Below are positions 54,448 through 63,464 of a DNA stretch of 64,000 bases, in pieces; positions within the stretch are counted from its first letter, which is position 1; every line of letters begins with the position of its first letter. The notes under the pieces were generated by a model. The model saw only the letters and a program-made list of their open reading frames with translations. It ran no database searches and was not told the DNA's origin. The stretch covers positions 87,565 through 151,564 of the forward strand of contig NZ_DASQNA010000014.1 in the NCBI RefSeq assembly GCF_035645195.1. Reading direction: 5' to 3'. The position numbers were made by a program, and so were the translations under genes. The DNA comes from Paenibacillus sp. (GTDB taxonomy: Bacteria; Bacillota; Bacilli; Paenibacillales; YIM-B00363).

Positions 54448-54478
54448 TAATATTGGCGTTACGGCGCCCTAATATTGG
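54448..54478 (+). repeat. Paired 9-bp direct repeat TAATATTGG
   Basis: Two copies at 54448-54456 and 54470-54478, 22 bases apart (two helical turns), in the gap after the isomerase gene. Could be a binding site or coincidence. The rest of the roughly 200-base gap holds only the terminator at 54523. Confidence 0.4.
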
Positions 54479-54522
54479 GGGCGTATAGTAATAGGCAAGA
54501 CCCCCTTTGAAATATATATTTT

Positions 54523-54560
54523 GGACCTGAACGCACGTCGGCGTCAGGTCCCCTTTTTTT
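54523..54560 (+). terminator. Terminator after the sugar operon
   Basis: GGACCTGAACGC / GGCGTCAGGTCC and a long T-run (54554-54560). Confidence 0.85.
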
Positions 54561-54610
54561 GTCTCCATAACAAAAAAAGGCAGGCATCGAGCCCGCCGCC
54601 GAACTTTAAG

Positions 54611-55417
54611 TTACAGCTCCACCGTCACGCGCTTGCGCTGCCGGAAGTAGCACCATTCCTTGTAGCCGATCTCTTTCAGCTTCTGCCGCACGAATTCCCA
54701 ATCGTCCGCCACCCGCTCGGGGGTGTGCGCGTCGGAGCCGAACGTCACCTTCACGCCGAAATAATGGGCCCGCTCCAGAATGACGTCCGCCGGATACCAG
54801 CCGCCGACCTCTTTCATTTTGCCGGACGTATTGATTTCGATGGCGATGTCGCACTCGGCGATCAACTGCAGCGTCTTGTCGACCGCCTCCGTCTGGATGT
54901 CGGAAAACGCGGGATAGTACGCCTTCATGGCGTCGATATGGCCGAGCACGTCGAACATGCCGCTTCGCGCCGAACGCCCGATCAGCTCGTAGTACCGTTC
55001 CTTCGTTGCCAGCTTCTCCGCTTCGGTCAGCTTTTTCCAACGGTTGCGGTTGAAGATCGATACGCCGTCCACTTGGTGAACGGAGCCGATAATATAATCG
55101 AACGGGTATTTCGCATAGACGTTCTTGTATTTGTCCAGATGCTCGGGAAAAAAGTCGGACTCGACCCCGAGCAGCACTTCGATGCGCCCCGCGTATTTCT
55201 CCTTCAGCCGCAGCACTTCGTTCACGTAATTCGGAAATTCGCTCGCCGCCATGGCGATGCCCGGGAACGGGTGATCGTCCTTGTGGCCGAAATACGGCGA
55301 GTGGTCCGAGATGCCGATCGCGCCGACGCCGCGTTCGATCGCGGCCTCGATGTAGCGCTCGATCCCGCCTTCTGCGTGACCGCAGCGCTCGTGATGCGTA
55401 TGCAGATCGAATATCAT
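54611..55417 (-). CDS. hisJ: Histidinol-phosphatase (PHP family)
   Basis: 268 residues. PHP-domain metal ligands are visible: DLHTHHERCGHAEG at the N-terminus, ISDHSPYF near residue 37, VESDFFPE near 87, GSVHQVDG near 111, DVLGHIDAMK near 156 and GSDAHTPE near 226. It converts L-histidinol phosphate to histidinol. It lies 12 bases downstream of the LysR gene on the same strand. No other his genes are near. Confidence 0.9.
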   Translation of the reverse strand: MIFDLHTHHERCGHAEGGIERYIEAAIERGVGAIGISDHSPYFGHKDDHPFPGIAMAASEFPNYVNEVLRLKEKYAGRIEVLLGVESDFFPEHLDKYKNVYAKYPFDYIIGSVHQVDGVSIFNRNRWKKLTEAEKLATKERYYELIGRSARSGMFDVLGHIDAMKAYYPAFSDIQTEAVDKTLQLIAECDIAIEINTSGKMKEVGGWYPADVILERAHYFGVKVTFGSDAHTPERVADDWEFVRQKLKEIGYKEWCYFRQRKRVTVEL

Positions 55418-55429
55418 GCAAAACCCTCC

Positions 55430-56332
55430 TTATTCGGAGCCGTAAAATTGCGTCTCCGGCATGCCCTTCAGATCGCTTAAAAATTGCCGCATCGCGGAAT
55501 TGAGGTATCTGCCCGTCTTCGTGATGACGCCGACGGGATGGCTGATTTCGAGCTCGTTCACTTGAATCATTTTGAGGGTGCCGAGCCGAAGCTCGTTTCC
55601 GACCGACATTTTCGAAATGATGCCCGCCCCCAGGTTGAGCTCCACCATTCGCTTCACTTCTTCGCTGCTCTGCAGCTCCATGACGGTTTTCGGCTCGATG
55701 CCGTGCTTCCCGAACAACGCGTCGACGAACCGGCGCCCCGCCGTGTCCGGCGACAGCATAATGAGCGGCAGCCCCTGCAGCGCGGAGAGCGGAAGATGCT
55801 TGTGCGCCGCGAGCGGATGCTCGGGCGCGACGACCAGCTCGAACGTGTCGTAATACAGCACCGACGTCGCGAGGGTCGGCGTTTTCTCGAACAAATACGT
55901 AATGCCGACGTCGATGGCGCCGCTCTCGACGTTCGCCATAATTTGCGACGAAGTCATCGAGTGGATCGTCGTCTGAATCAACGGATACTGGTCTTTAAAG
56001 TAGGAAAGGACGCGGGGTAAAATTTGGATGGCGATCGACGTCGTCGTGCCGAGCCGGATGTGCCCTTGCGGCGTCGCGTTAATGTCGCTGAGCTTCATTT
56101 TCAGCTCGTCCACGATGCCGAGAATTTTCTCCGCTTGTTCGAGAAACAGCACGCCCGCATCGGTCAGCGTCACCGGCTGATTCCGGTCGACGAGCACCGC
56201 GCCGAATTCGTCTTCAAGGCTTTTAATTTGCGCGGAAACGGCGGGCTGCGTCAAATTGAGCAGTTCCCCGGCCTTCCGGAAGCTCATCGTTTTCGATATC
56301 GTAATCAGGGTTTCCAACTGGTTTAAGTTCAT
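55430..56332 (-). CDS. LysR-family transcriptional regulator
   Basis: 300 residues, winged helix MNLNQLETLITISKTMSFRKAGELLNLTQPAVSAQIKSLEDEFG and a substrate-binding domain. Start ATG 56332; GAGGGGGCG upstream. Divergent from the UMF1-like MFS gene and upstream of hisJ; either could be a target. Confidence 0.9.
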   Translation of the reverse strand: MNLNQLETLITISKTMSFRKAGELLNLTQPAVSAQIKSLEDEFGAVLVDRNQPVTLTDAGVLFLEQAEKILGIVDELKMKLSDINATPQGHIRLGTTTSIAIQILPRVLSYFKDQYPLIQTTIHSMTSSQIMANVESGAIDVGITYLFEKTPTLATSVLYYDTFELVVAPEHPLAAHKHLPLSALQGLPLIMLSPDTAGRRFVDALFGKHGIEPKTVMELQSSEEVKRMVELNLGAGIISKMSVGNELRLGTLKMIQVNELEISHPVGVITKTGRYLNSAMRQFLSDLKGMPETQFYGSE

Positions 56333-56414
56333 ACGGAACGCCCCCTCTCGGCCAATCACAATTATATTACAAAAGATTAATAAAGAAAAAGCTGTCGGCG
56401 CGGAACGGTTCCTG

Positions 56415-56420
56415 TACAAT
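56415..56420 (+). promoter_or_regulatory. -10 of the UMF1-type MFS gene
   Basis: TACAAT, 39 bases before the ATG; weak -35 CTGTCG at 56392-56397 (17-base spacing). Confidence 0.4.
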
Positions 56421-56458
56421 GAAAGCATTATCAACCTGACAAAAGCGGAGGGACTGCG

Positions 56459-57766
56459 ATGGATCAAAAACGAGCCGTGCGCGCCTGGGTCATGTACGAC
56501 TGGGCGAATTCGGCCTATTCGACGACGATGATGGCGGCGGTGCTGCCAATCTTTTTCGTGAACGTACCCGGAGCGGGCGTCGGCGACGACGTCGCGCTGA
56601 CGGCTTGGGCGTATACGCAATCGGCCGCGATGCTGCTGCTGGTGCTGCTGTCGCCCGTGCTGGGCGCGGTCGCCGACGTCTCCGGCGCGAAGAAGAAGCT
56701 GCTCGGCGGATTTATGGCGCTCGGCGTCCTGGCGACGACGCTGTACGCGTTCGTCGGCGAAGGCCAGCTGTGGTTCGCGATCGCATTGACGCTGCTCGGC
56801 GTCGTCGGCTTTAACGGCTCGCTCAACTTTTACGACGCGCTGCTGCCTGACATCGCGGAGCCGGAGGAGCGCGACCGGGTGTCCGCCCGCGGTTATGCGT
56901 ACGGCTATTTGGGCGGCGGGCTGCTGCTTGCGGCCAATCTCGTCATGATCCAAAAGCCGGAATGGTTCGGGCTCGATACCCTCGGAGGCACGCGGCTCGC
57001 GTTCGTGTCTGTGGCGCTGTGGTGGCTGCTGTTTTCGATTCCGCTGTTCCGACGCGTCCCGGAGCGGCGCCCCGCGGCGGCGGTGCCGGCGGGGGAGGCG
57101 GTGCGGCTCGCGTTCGCGCGGCTGTCCGCCACGTTCCGGCAGCTCAAGCATTACCCGGAGCTCGTCAAATATTTGATCGCGTTCTGGTTTTTCAGCGACG
57201 GGATCGGCACGATCATCAAAATGGCGACGGCGTACGGGGAGACGATCGGCATCGGAACGTCGCATCTCATCGGCGCGCTGCTCATCACGCAGTTCGTCGG
57301 ATTCCCGTGCGCGATTGTATTCGGCCGGTTGGCCGACCGATTCGGCGCGAAGTCCGGATTGTACTTATCGCTTAGCATTTACGTGCTGATCACGGTGCTC
57401 GGTTATTTCATGACGACGGCGCTCCATTTCTACTTGCTGGCGGCGATGGTCGGCCTCGTGCAGGGCGGCAGCCAAGCGCTCGCGCGGTCGATTTACACGC
57501 GTCTCATTCCGGCCGGCCGCAACGCCGAATTTTTCGGCTTCATGAGCGTGTGGAGCAAATTCGCCGGCATCGTCGGTCCGGCCGTGTTCGGCTACGTCAA
57601 TATGATCGGCAACAGCCGCCTCGGCATTCTCGCGCTCGTCGCGTTTTTCGTCATCGGCATCTTCGTCCTGACGCGGGTCGATCTCGAGAAAGGCGCGCGC
57701 GAAGCGGAGCGCGATCTGTCCCCGCCGGTCGGCGGGTCGGACGGCAGTTTACCGGTCGGCCGCTAA
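56459..57766 (+). CDS. MFS transporter, UMF1 (Atg22-like) family
   Basis: 435 residues, about twelve helices. VRAWVMYDWANSAYSTTMMAAVLPIFF is the UMF1 signature and DALLPDIAEPEERDRVSARGYAYGYLGGG the conserved loop. Atg22-like transporters export amino acids in eukaryotes; bacterial substrates are unknown. The last 18 bases overlap the convergent gene. Confidence 0.88.
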   Translation: MDQKRAVRAWVMYDWANSAYSTTMMAAVLPIFFVNVPGAGVGDDVALTAWAYTQSAAMLLLVLLSPVLGAVADVSGAKKKLLGGFMALGVLATTLYAFVGEGQLWFAIALTLLGVVGFNGSLNFYDALLPDIAEPEERDRVSARGYAYGYLGGGLLLAANLVMIQKPEWFGLDTLGGTRLAFVSVALWWLLFSIPLFRRVPERRPAAAVPAGEAVRLAFARLSATFRQLKHYPELVKYLIAFWFFSDGIGTIIKMATAYGETIGIGTSHLIGALLITQFVGFPCAIVFGRLADRFGAKSGLYLSLSIYVLITVLGYFMTTALHFYLLAAMVGLVQGGSQALARSIYTRLIPAGRNAEFFGFMSVWSKFAGIVGPAVFGYVNMIGNSRLGILALVAFFVIGIFVLTRVDLEKGAREAERDLSPPVGGSDGSLPVGR

Positions 57767-58678
57767 GCCCGTTTCGTACGAGCGGTCGCCGAGCGCTTCC
57801 GCGAAGGCGAGCCAGGCCGTTCGACGTTCGGCGGGCCCGCTCCGGCGGCTCGCTTCGAGCCAGACGGCCGCCGCGCCGAGCAGCCGCTCGCCGTCGAGCA
57901 GCGCTCGCTCCCAGACGTCCCAGAACGTCTCGCGGCTTTCGCGGTTCGGCTCCGCGGGCGGACGCCACCGTTCGCCGCGCTCGTTCATCGGGTCGTCGGG
58001 ATCCAGCCGCCGCCCCGGCACGAACGGCTCGATCGCGCCGCCCGTCATGGCCCGCTTCACGCCGACGGGGTCGTGGAACAAGCGGAACGCGGCGAGCGTG
58101 TCCCGGTAGCTGCGATGCCACAGCCCGTTGAGGAACGGCGAGGCATGCTCGGGGTAGACGCGGCGCATCGCGTCCTCGATCGACGCGCAGACGGCCTCCG
58201 GCAGCCGGGGGCCGGCGTCGAGCGTCGGCGCGACCGGCGTCCGCGCGGCGTCGAGCCCTCGGAGCCGCTCCAGCACGCACGTGTCGATCGCCGCTTCCAG
58301 CCGCTGGTGATCCCACTTGCGGCTGCCTTGGCGCGCGAACACGTACGGATGCGCGATCCGGTCGAGCGCGTGGTGCGTCAGCCAGCCGAGCGCGTAGATC
58401 GCGCGCGGATCGCCGGGGCCCGCCCCTTCGCACCGCTGGAGCAGCTCGCGCAGGAACGGGCCGCAGCGGCTCCGATGGAGCAGACCGCCCCAAAAATCGG
58501 ACGCGGCCCGCGCCTTCGCCGTCCATGGGTAAAAGCGATGGTAAAACAACGGGTCCGGGCCTTGGCAGGCAAGGCGGAACAGCGCTTTGGCCGCGCGATC
58601 GTCCCCCAACCAAAGACCCAGATCGAGCCTGTCAAGGAGCAGCTCCCCGTATATCGAATGCGTCCATACGCTCGGCAT
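57749..58678 (-). CDS. Zinc-dependent phospholipase C-like protein
   Basis: 309 residues. MPSVWTHSIYGELLLDRL, GPDPLFYHRF and LGWLTHHALDRIAHPYVF place His and Asp as in zinc-dependent PLC/S1-P1 nuclease-type folds. No signal peptide, unlike secreted PLC. Often annotated as hypothetical in Bacillales. Function unknown. Confidence 0.7.
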   Translation of the reverse strand: MPSVWTHSIYGELLLDRLDLGLWLGDDRAAKALFRLACQGPDPLFYHRFYPWTAKARAASDFWGGLLHRSRCGPFLRELLQRCEGAGPGDPRAIYALGWLTHHALDRIAHPYVFARQGSRKWDHQRLEAAIDTCVLERLRGLDAARTPVAPTLDAGPRLPEAVCASIEDAMRRVYPEHASPFLNGLWHRSYRDTLAAFRLFHDPVGVKRAMTGGAIEPFVPGRRLDPDDPMNERGERWRPPAEPNRESRETFWDVWERALLDGERLLGAAAVWLEASRRSGPAERRTAWLAFAEALGDRSYETGLAADR

Positions 58679-58797
58679 GAAAACCCTCCTATACGCGGTG
58701 GAAAATCTCGGGTATAATAAACATTAAAATCATTAACGATTAGGACAGGCCGTAGGTCTAAAGAACGATAAGAATCGCACGGAGGTAGCGCACGAGT

Positions 58798-59256
58798 ATG
58801 AATCCCGAATTCGTCCATCCGTTCTTGGAATCAGCGCGAATCGTCATCGAACAAGTGGCCGGCGTCAAACCGTCTGCGGGCGAGTTCGGCATCAAGGAAA
58901 TCGTGAAACACGAAGAGTACTTGTGGGTCCACATCGGCCTCACCGGCCAAATGACCGGAGACATCATTTACGGCTTGAAAGAAGAAGTGGCGCTTAAGAT
59001 GGTGTCCGCCATGATGGGCGGCTACGTTTTGGAAGAGCTCGGCGAAATGGGTCACAGCGCGATTTCGGAGCTGAGCAACATGATCAGCGGCAACGCGAGC
59101 ACGATGCTGTACAACAAGGGACTGCGCGTCGACATCACGCCGCCGAAAATCATCAGCTCGACGGAAGGCGGCGTCATCTCGGCTACCCGCGTCCTGTCGA
59201 TTCCGCTGTCGATGGAAGGCATCGGCGAGCTCGACATCCAGCTGCTGATCGCATGA
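58798..59256 (+). CDS. cheX: CheX-like CheY-P phosphatase
   Basis: 152 residues. Family signature ISELSNMISGNAS includes the Glu and Asn (ExxN) that dephosphorylate CheY-P. The second half ends IPLSMEGIGELDIQLLI. No other chemotaxis gene is near. Start ATG after GGAGGTAG. Confidence 0.9.
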   Translation: MNPEFVHPFLESARIVIEQVAGVKPSAGEFGIKEIVKHEEYLWVHIGLTGQMTGDIIYGLKEEVALKMVSAMMGGYVLEELGEMGHSAISELSNMISGNASTMLYNKGLRVDITPPKIISSTEGGVISATRVLSIPLSMEGIGELDIQLLIA

Positions 59257-59476
59257 CGCGTCTCGCGTCATGCCCGGCAGGCGGGCGCCGCGCGTTTCCA
59301 TCCGTTCGCCGAACATGATAAAATAATATCCGACTCACTCGATAGAAGACGACCGTCCGAAATTTCGGCTGGCGTTTTTTTTTCTGCGCCCGAGGAGTCC
59401 GGTTGCGCAGCGGCGCTTTCCGTTTTCGAGGTTCCGCGGGCGAATTCTCTACATAAGACCGGGAGTGACGCGATCG

Positions 59477-60268
59477 ATGAAACCAACCGCTTTCCTGCAA
59501 GGCCGAACGGCGCTCGTAACGGGCGCCTCCGGAGGCATCGGCGCCGCCGTCGCGCGGCGGCTGCACGAGCGGGGCGCCGTCGTCATCCTCGCGGCGCGCT
59601 CGGCGGACAAGCTGGCCGCGCTGGCGGCGGAGCTCGGGCCGAGGGCGCACGCTCTGACGCTCGACGTCGCCGACGAGAAGGCCGTGAGGGCCGCCTTCGA
59701 GACGATTCGCGAGCGATTCGGCGGCGTCGACGTGCTCGTGAACAACGCCGGCTTCGGCCGCTTCGAGCCGGCGCTCGCCGCGCCCCACGATTCGTTCCGC
59801 GCCATGATGGACGTCAATTACTTCGCGGCGGTGCAGTGCACGCGCGAAGCGCTGCCGCACATGCTGCAGCGCGGGAGCGGGGCGATCGTCAACGTCGCTT
59901 CGATCGCGGGCAAATTCGCCACCGCCAAATCGAGCGGCTACTCGGCTACGAAGCACGCGCTGCTCGGCTTCACGAATGCGCTGCGCCAAGAGCTGCACGG
60001 CACGGGCGTGCACGTGATGGCGGTCAACCCCGGACCGGTCAGCACGTCGTTCTTCGACATCGCCGATCCTGAGGGCGGATATGTATCGAACGTCCGCTGG
60101 ATGATGGTGACGCCGGAGCAGGTTGCCGACGCGGTCGTCGACGGGCTCGCCCGCCGCAAGGCGGAAGTCAACGTACCGGGCTGGCTCGGCGCAGCGGTCC
60201 GCGTCGGGCAGCTGCTGCCGATCGGCCTCGTGGGCGCGTTCTCGGCGAAATTTCTTAAGTTGAAGTAG
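59477..60268 (+). CDS. Short-chain dehydrogenase/reductase
   Basis: 263 residues. TGASGGIG (15-22), NNAGFG near 90, IVNVASIAGKFATAKSSGYSATK with the full Ser-Tyr-Lys triad. Substrate unknown. Its 3' end overlaps the convergent DUF2573 gene by 14 bases. The 220-base gap upstream contains a T9 run at about 59371 but no clear gene. Confidence 0.88.
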   Translation: MKPTAFLQGRTALVTGASGGIGAAVARRLHERGAVVILAARSADKLAALAAELGPRAHALTLDVADEKAVRAAFETIRERFGGVDVLVNNAGFGRFEPALAAPHDSFRAMMDVNYFAAVQCTREALPHMLQRGSGAIVNVASIAGKFATAKSSGYSATKHALLGFTNALRQELHGTGVHVMAVNPGPVSTSFFDIADPEGGYVSNVRWMMVTPEQVADAVVDGLARRKAEVNVPGWLGAAVRVGQLLPIGLVGAFSAKFLKLK

Positions 60269-60530
60269 GGGGAGGCGAAGCGGCGGCCTTCCGCTGATTC
60301 CGCGCTTTGACGTCCTCGAACAGCTCCCGGACGGCGGCTTTGCCTTCCGGATGGGCGGCGTTCCAATGGTTCGCGAGCGCGGGCATCGTTTTGTGGATGT
60401 GGCTGTACAGCGCCCACAGTTTCACCTGTTCCACCGTTTCCGGGGCGTTGTCCCCGACGAGCAGTTCCGCGTATTGTTCGATCAGCGCGTCGAACTGCGC
60501 GCGAAGCGACGGGTCGTTCAGCAGCTTCAT
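60255..60530 (-). CDS. DUF2573 (YusU-like) protein
   Basis: 91 residues, soluble and helical. FDALIEQYAELLVGDNAPETVEQVKLWALYSHIHKTMPALANHWN matches YusU (split by the central VEQVK). AAAGGAG precedes ATG 60530. Function unknown. Confidence 0.82.
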   Translation of the reverse strand: MKLLNDPSLRAQFDALIEQYAELLVGDNAPETVEQVKLWALYSHIHKTMPALANHWNAAHPEGKAAVRELFEDVKARNQRKAAASPPPTST

Positions 60531-60672
60531 GTCGATTCTCCTTTGCCGGCTTCGGAACCTGGGCGGTTCCGGATTCGAATTCAGTCTATCGCACGCCGGG
60601 ACACGTGTCAAAGCGCTTCCGGCGCGGTTTTATCCAATATATCCAACTATTACAGCCCATCGGGGGGACATT

Positions 60673-62223
60673 ATGAACGAGATCGAAACGAATGAGAAGG
60701 GCGGCTTCGCCGCGCTCGGCATCCAAGGTCCGTGGCTCGCGAAGCTTGAGGCGCGCGGCATCGTCGAGCCGTCGCCGATTCAGGCGGCAGCGCTGCCGGC
60801 ATTGCTCGGGGGCGGCGACGCCGTCATCCGGTCGCGGACGGGCACCGGCAAGACGCTCGCCTTCCTGCTGCCGGCGCTGGAGCGGATCGACGCGGCGTCG
60901 GACGCGCTGCAGGTCGTCGTGTTGACGCCGACGGCGGAGCTCGCGATGCAGATCGCGCGCGAAGCCGGCGATTTGACGGAAGGCACGACGCTGCGGACGC
61001 AGGCGTTGATCGGAGGCGCTTCGCTGCAGCGGCAGCTGGACAAGCTGAAGCAGAAGCCGCAGCTCGTCGTCGGCACGCCGGGACGCATTTTGGAAATTAT
61101 GGCGCTCAAGAAGCTGAAGACGACCGAAGTGAAGTACGTCGTCGTCGACGAGGCGGACCAGACGTTCGCGCTCGGCGCCGGCGGCGAAGCGGAGCGCATC
61201 CTCGGCGCGCTGCCCGCGTCGAAGCAGACGGTGTTTTGCTCCGCGACGATGCCCGAGGAGGCGTCTCGCGTCGCGGCGAAGTGGACGAAGAACGCGGTGC
61301 GCGTCGAGGCGGAGCCGCCGGAGGAGGCCGGGCTGCGCTTGCCGCCGACGGTCGAGCACTCCTACATCGTGACGGAGGAGCGGGACCGGATCGACGCGGT
61401 GCGGCGGCTGCTGCGCACGGTGCAGCCGCGCTCGGCGATTCTGTTCGTCAACCAGACGGAATCGATCGCCGAGGTCGAGGCGAAGCTGCAGTATCACGGA
61501 CTCGCGGTCGAAGCCGTATATGGGGAGCAGCCGAAGCAGGAGCGGACGGCCGTCATGCGCCGGTTCCGCAGCGGCAAGCTGAAGCTGTTGCTCGCGACGG
61601 ACGTCGCCGCGCGCGGACTGGACGCCCCGGACGTCACGCACGTCATCCACGTCGACCCGCCGCTCGACGCGGAGCGATATTTGCACCGCGCGGGACGGAC
61701 CGGCCGGATGGGCCGCTCCGGCGAGTCGATCCTTGTGCTGACGCCGAACCGGACGTTCATCGCCGCGAAATTCGCCGATGCGCTCGGCATCGCGATTCGC
61801 GAGAAGCGGCTGAAGGAAGGCGCGTGGCAGCCGGCGGCCGGCAACGGCGCTTCGCCGCGGAAGCAGGGCCGTCCGGCGCCTTCCGCCGATACGGCTAAGG
61901 CGGCGGTTTCCGGTGCGGCGAAGGCGCCGGCCTCCGGTGCGGCGAAGCCGGCGTCCGTCTCGGCTGGCAAGGGCGCTGCAACGAACGGCGCGAATGGCGC
62001 AGCCGTCTCGGCGAGCAGGGGCGCGTCAGCGAACGGCGCGAAAGCCGCTCCCAAGCCCAAGGCTCAGACGTCCGCCGCCGCGGCCGCGGCGAAGAAGGCG
62101 GAGAATCGTCACCGCGACAAGAAAAACAAAGGCGCGCCGCGCTGGCTGAAAGAAAAGCGCGCCGCCGCCAGCGCGAACGGGCATGCGAACGCCTCCCCGA
62201 CGGACGGCAGCCCGAGAGGCTGA
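60673..62223 (+). CDS. DEAD-box RNA helicase
   Basis: 516 residues. Q-motif region PSPIQAAALP, motif I RTGTGKT (55-61), Ib GTPGR, motif II DEAD (159-162), SAT, and HRAGRTGRMG. The last 115 residues are Ala/Lys/Gly low complexity with a basic end, like RNA-binding tails of CshA/DbpA-type helicases but not recognisably folded. GGGGGGAC precedes the ATG. Role in RNA remodelling; specific partner unknown. Confidence 0.93.
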   Translation: MNEIETNEKGGFAALGIQGPWLAKLEARGIVEPSPIQAAALPALLGGGDAVIRSRTGTGKTLAFLLPALERIDAASDALQVVVLTPTAELAMQIAREAGDLTEGTTLRTQALIGGASLQRQLDKLKQKPQLVVGTPGRILEIMALKKLKTTEVKYVVVDEADQTFALGAGGEAERILGALPASKQTVFCSATMPEEASRVAAKWTKNAVRVEAEPPEEAGLRLPPTVEHSYIVTEERDRIDAVRRLLRTVQPRSAILFVNQTESIAEVEAKLQYHGLAVEAVYGEQPKQERTAVMRRFRSGKLKLLLATDVAARGLDAPDVTHVIHVDPPLDAERYLHRAGRTGRMGRSGESILVLTPNRTFIAAKFADALGIAIREKRLKEGAWQPAAGNGASPRKQGRPAPSADTAKAAVSGAAKAPASGAAKPASVSAGKGAATNGANGAAVSASRGASANGAKAAPKPKAQTSAAAAAAKKAENRHRDKKNKGAPRWLKEKRAAASANGHANASPTDGSPRG

Positions 62224-62230
62224 GCCGCCG

Positions 62231-62794
62231 ATGAGGAGGCGCCGTTCCCTGCCGCTGCTGCTCGTGCTGCCGCTGCTGCTGCTGCTCGCGGGCGCCGGAA
62301 TCGCCGCGTACGGCTCGACCGAGCCGCCGCTTGATTGGTCGGCCGCTCCGAAGCCGAGCGTCGCGAACGAGCTGCGGGAGATGATCGCCGCAAGGTCGCT
62401 GGCGTTGACGATCGACGAAGCGGAGCTGAACGCGCTGCTGAAGCCCGAGCTGTATGAACGGCGGCGGCTGAATGAACTCATGGAGCTGACGGGGGCGGAC
62501 ATCGCGATCTCCGGCGACACACTGATCGTGAAGACCGATGTGCGTCTCGGCGGTGCGCTTCGCCTGCCGCTGACGCACCGGCTGCGGCTGACCTGGGACA
62601 AGCCGGACGTCGTCGCCGAGCATTACGCGACGAGCCTCAAGGCGCTGCCGCTGCCGACCGCGCTCGTGCCGATCGGCATCGTCCGCGTGCCGCTCGCGTG
62701 GGATGCGCCGATTCCGACGGAGGTCGACGGCGTTGCGTTCGAGGAAGGAAGGCTGCGCATCTCGTTCCGCGTGGCGAATCCGTTCGGATTCTGA
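62231..62794 (+). CDS. Membrane-anchored protein, possibly YpmS/DUF2140-like
   Basis: 187 residues. Arg-rich start then one Leu-rich helix (about 6-24) and an extracytoplasmic beta-rich domain. ALTIDEAELNALLKPEL and DTLIVKTDVRLGG resemble YpmS-like proteins, with low certainty. It follows the helicase by seven bases and is probably cotranscribed. Confidence 0.6.
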   Translation: MRRRRSLPLLLVLPLLLLLAGAGIAAYGSTEPPLDWSAAPKPSVANELREMIAARSLALTIDEAELNALLKPELYERRRLNELMELTGADIAISGDTLIVKTDVRLGGALRLPLTHRLRLTWDKPDVVAEHYATSLKALPLPTALVPIGIVRVPLAWDAPIPTEVDGVAFEEGRLRISFRVANPFGF

Positions 62795-62834
62795 TCCGGA
62801 GGGAACTTGCAAGATGGGGCGGAGCGTGGATGAA

Positions 62835-62861
62835 AGGCGGGCCAAACGGCCTGCCTTTTTT
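62835..62861 (+). terminator. Terminator after the helicase unit
   Basis: AGGCGGGCC / GGCCTGCCT around AAAC with one mismatch, followed by TTTTT. Confidence 0.75.
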
Positions 62862-62981
62862 AAGTTTGTAACAGGCATGTTTCGCAATAAGCATCTCTTC
62901 GCGTATCACAGTGGTTTGTATATTTCCGCTTTGAGAGGGGGGAGTGCCCCCTTTTTGTCGCATTCCGCTTCAATTCCCTTT

Positions 62982-63351
62982 GCTCAGCGCAGCGACGCTT
63001 GCCCGGAACTTATTGCATCAGCGCAGCGACGCTTGCTCGGAGCTTACTGCATCTGCGCAGCGACGCTTGCTCGGAGCTTACTGCAGCAGGGCAGCGAATT
63101 TGCTCAAACCTTACTGCATCAGCGCAGCGACGCTTGCTCGGAACTTATTGCATCAGCGCGGCGACGCTTGCTCGGAGCTTACTGCATCAGCGCAGCGACG
63201 CTTGCCCGGAGCTTACTGTCAGCGCAGCGACGCTTGCTCGGAGCTTGTTGCATCAGCGCAGCGACGCTTGCCCGGAGCTTACCGCATCAGCGCAGCGACG
63301 CTTGCTCGGAGCTTATTGCAGCAGGGCAGCGACGTTTGCTGGGAGCTTACT
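62982..63351 (+). repeat. Tandem array of eleven 34-bp units
   Basis: Eleven imperfect copies of a 34-bp unit (start GCATCAGCGCAGCGACG, end GCTCGGAGCTTACT) run head to tail. Lengths are 33, 34, 34, 33, 34, 34, 34, 32, 34, 34 and 34, total 370. Units 4 and 11 share the variant head GCAGCAGGGCAGCG, suggesting a seven-unit higher-order duplication. The plus strand has no stop in any frame within the units and, since 34 is not a multiple of three, reads through all frames; the minus strand has a TGA in most units. No spacers, so not CRISPR. The gap 62862-62981 and 63352-63464 show nothing else. Confidence 0.95.
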
Positions 63352-63464
63352 GCAACGATCTTCCGAAGGACAATGTGTTAGGCAGAGATCGCCGCAGCAA
63401 TTGTCGTACTTCAGAGCGATTCATTTTTGATTAGGAATCTGGCTTAAAGGGATTTGCAGGACTT

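Noticed and set aside
59340..59385. CCGAAATTTCGG plus a T9 run as terminator
   Set aside because: The hairpin is only six base pairs and separated from the T run; no gene clearly ends there other than cheX over 100 bases upstream. Left unannotated.
62982..63351. 34-bp repeats as a CRISPR array
   Set aside because: Units are directly adjacent with no variable spacers, and no cas gene is present in the window.
62703..63434. Overlapping plus-strand reading frames of 140-240 codons through the repeat array
   Set aside because: All three frames are open only because the 34-bp unit lacks stops and rotates frame; no ribosome site or recognisable domain supports any of them.
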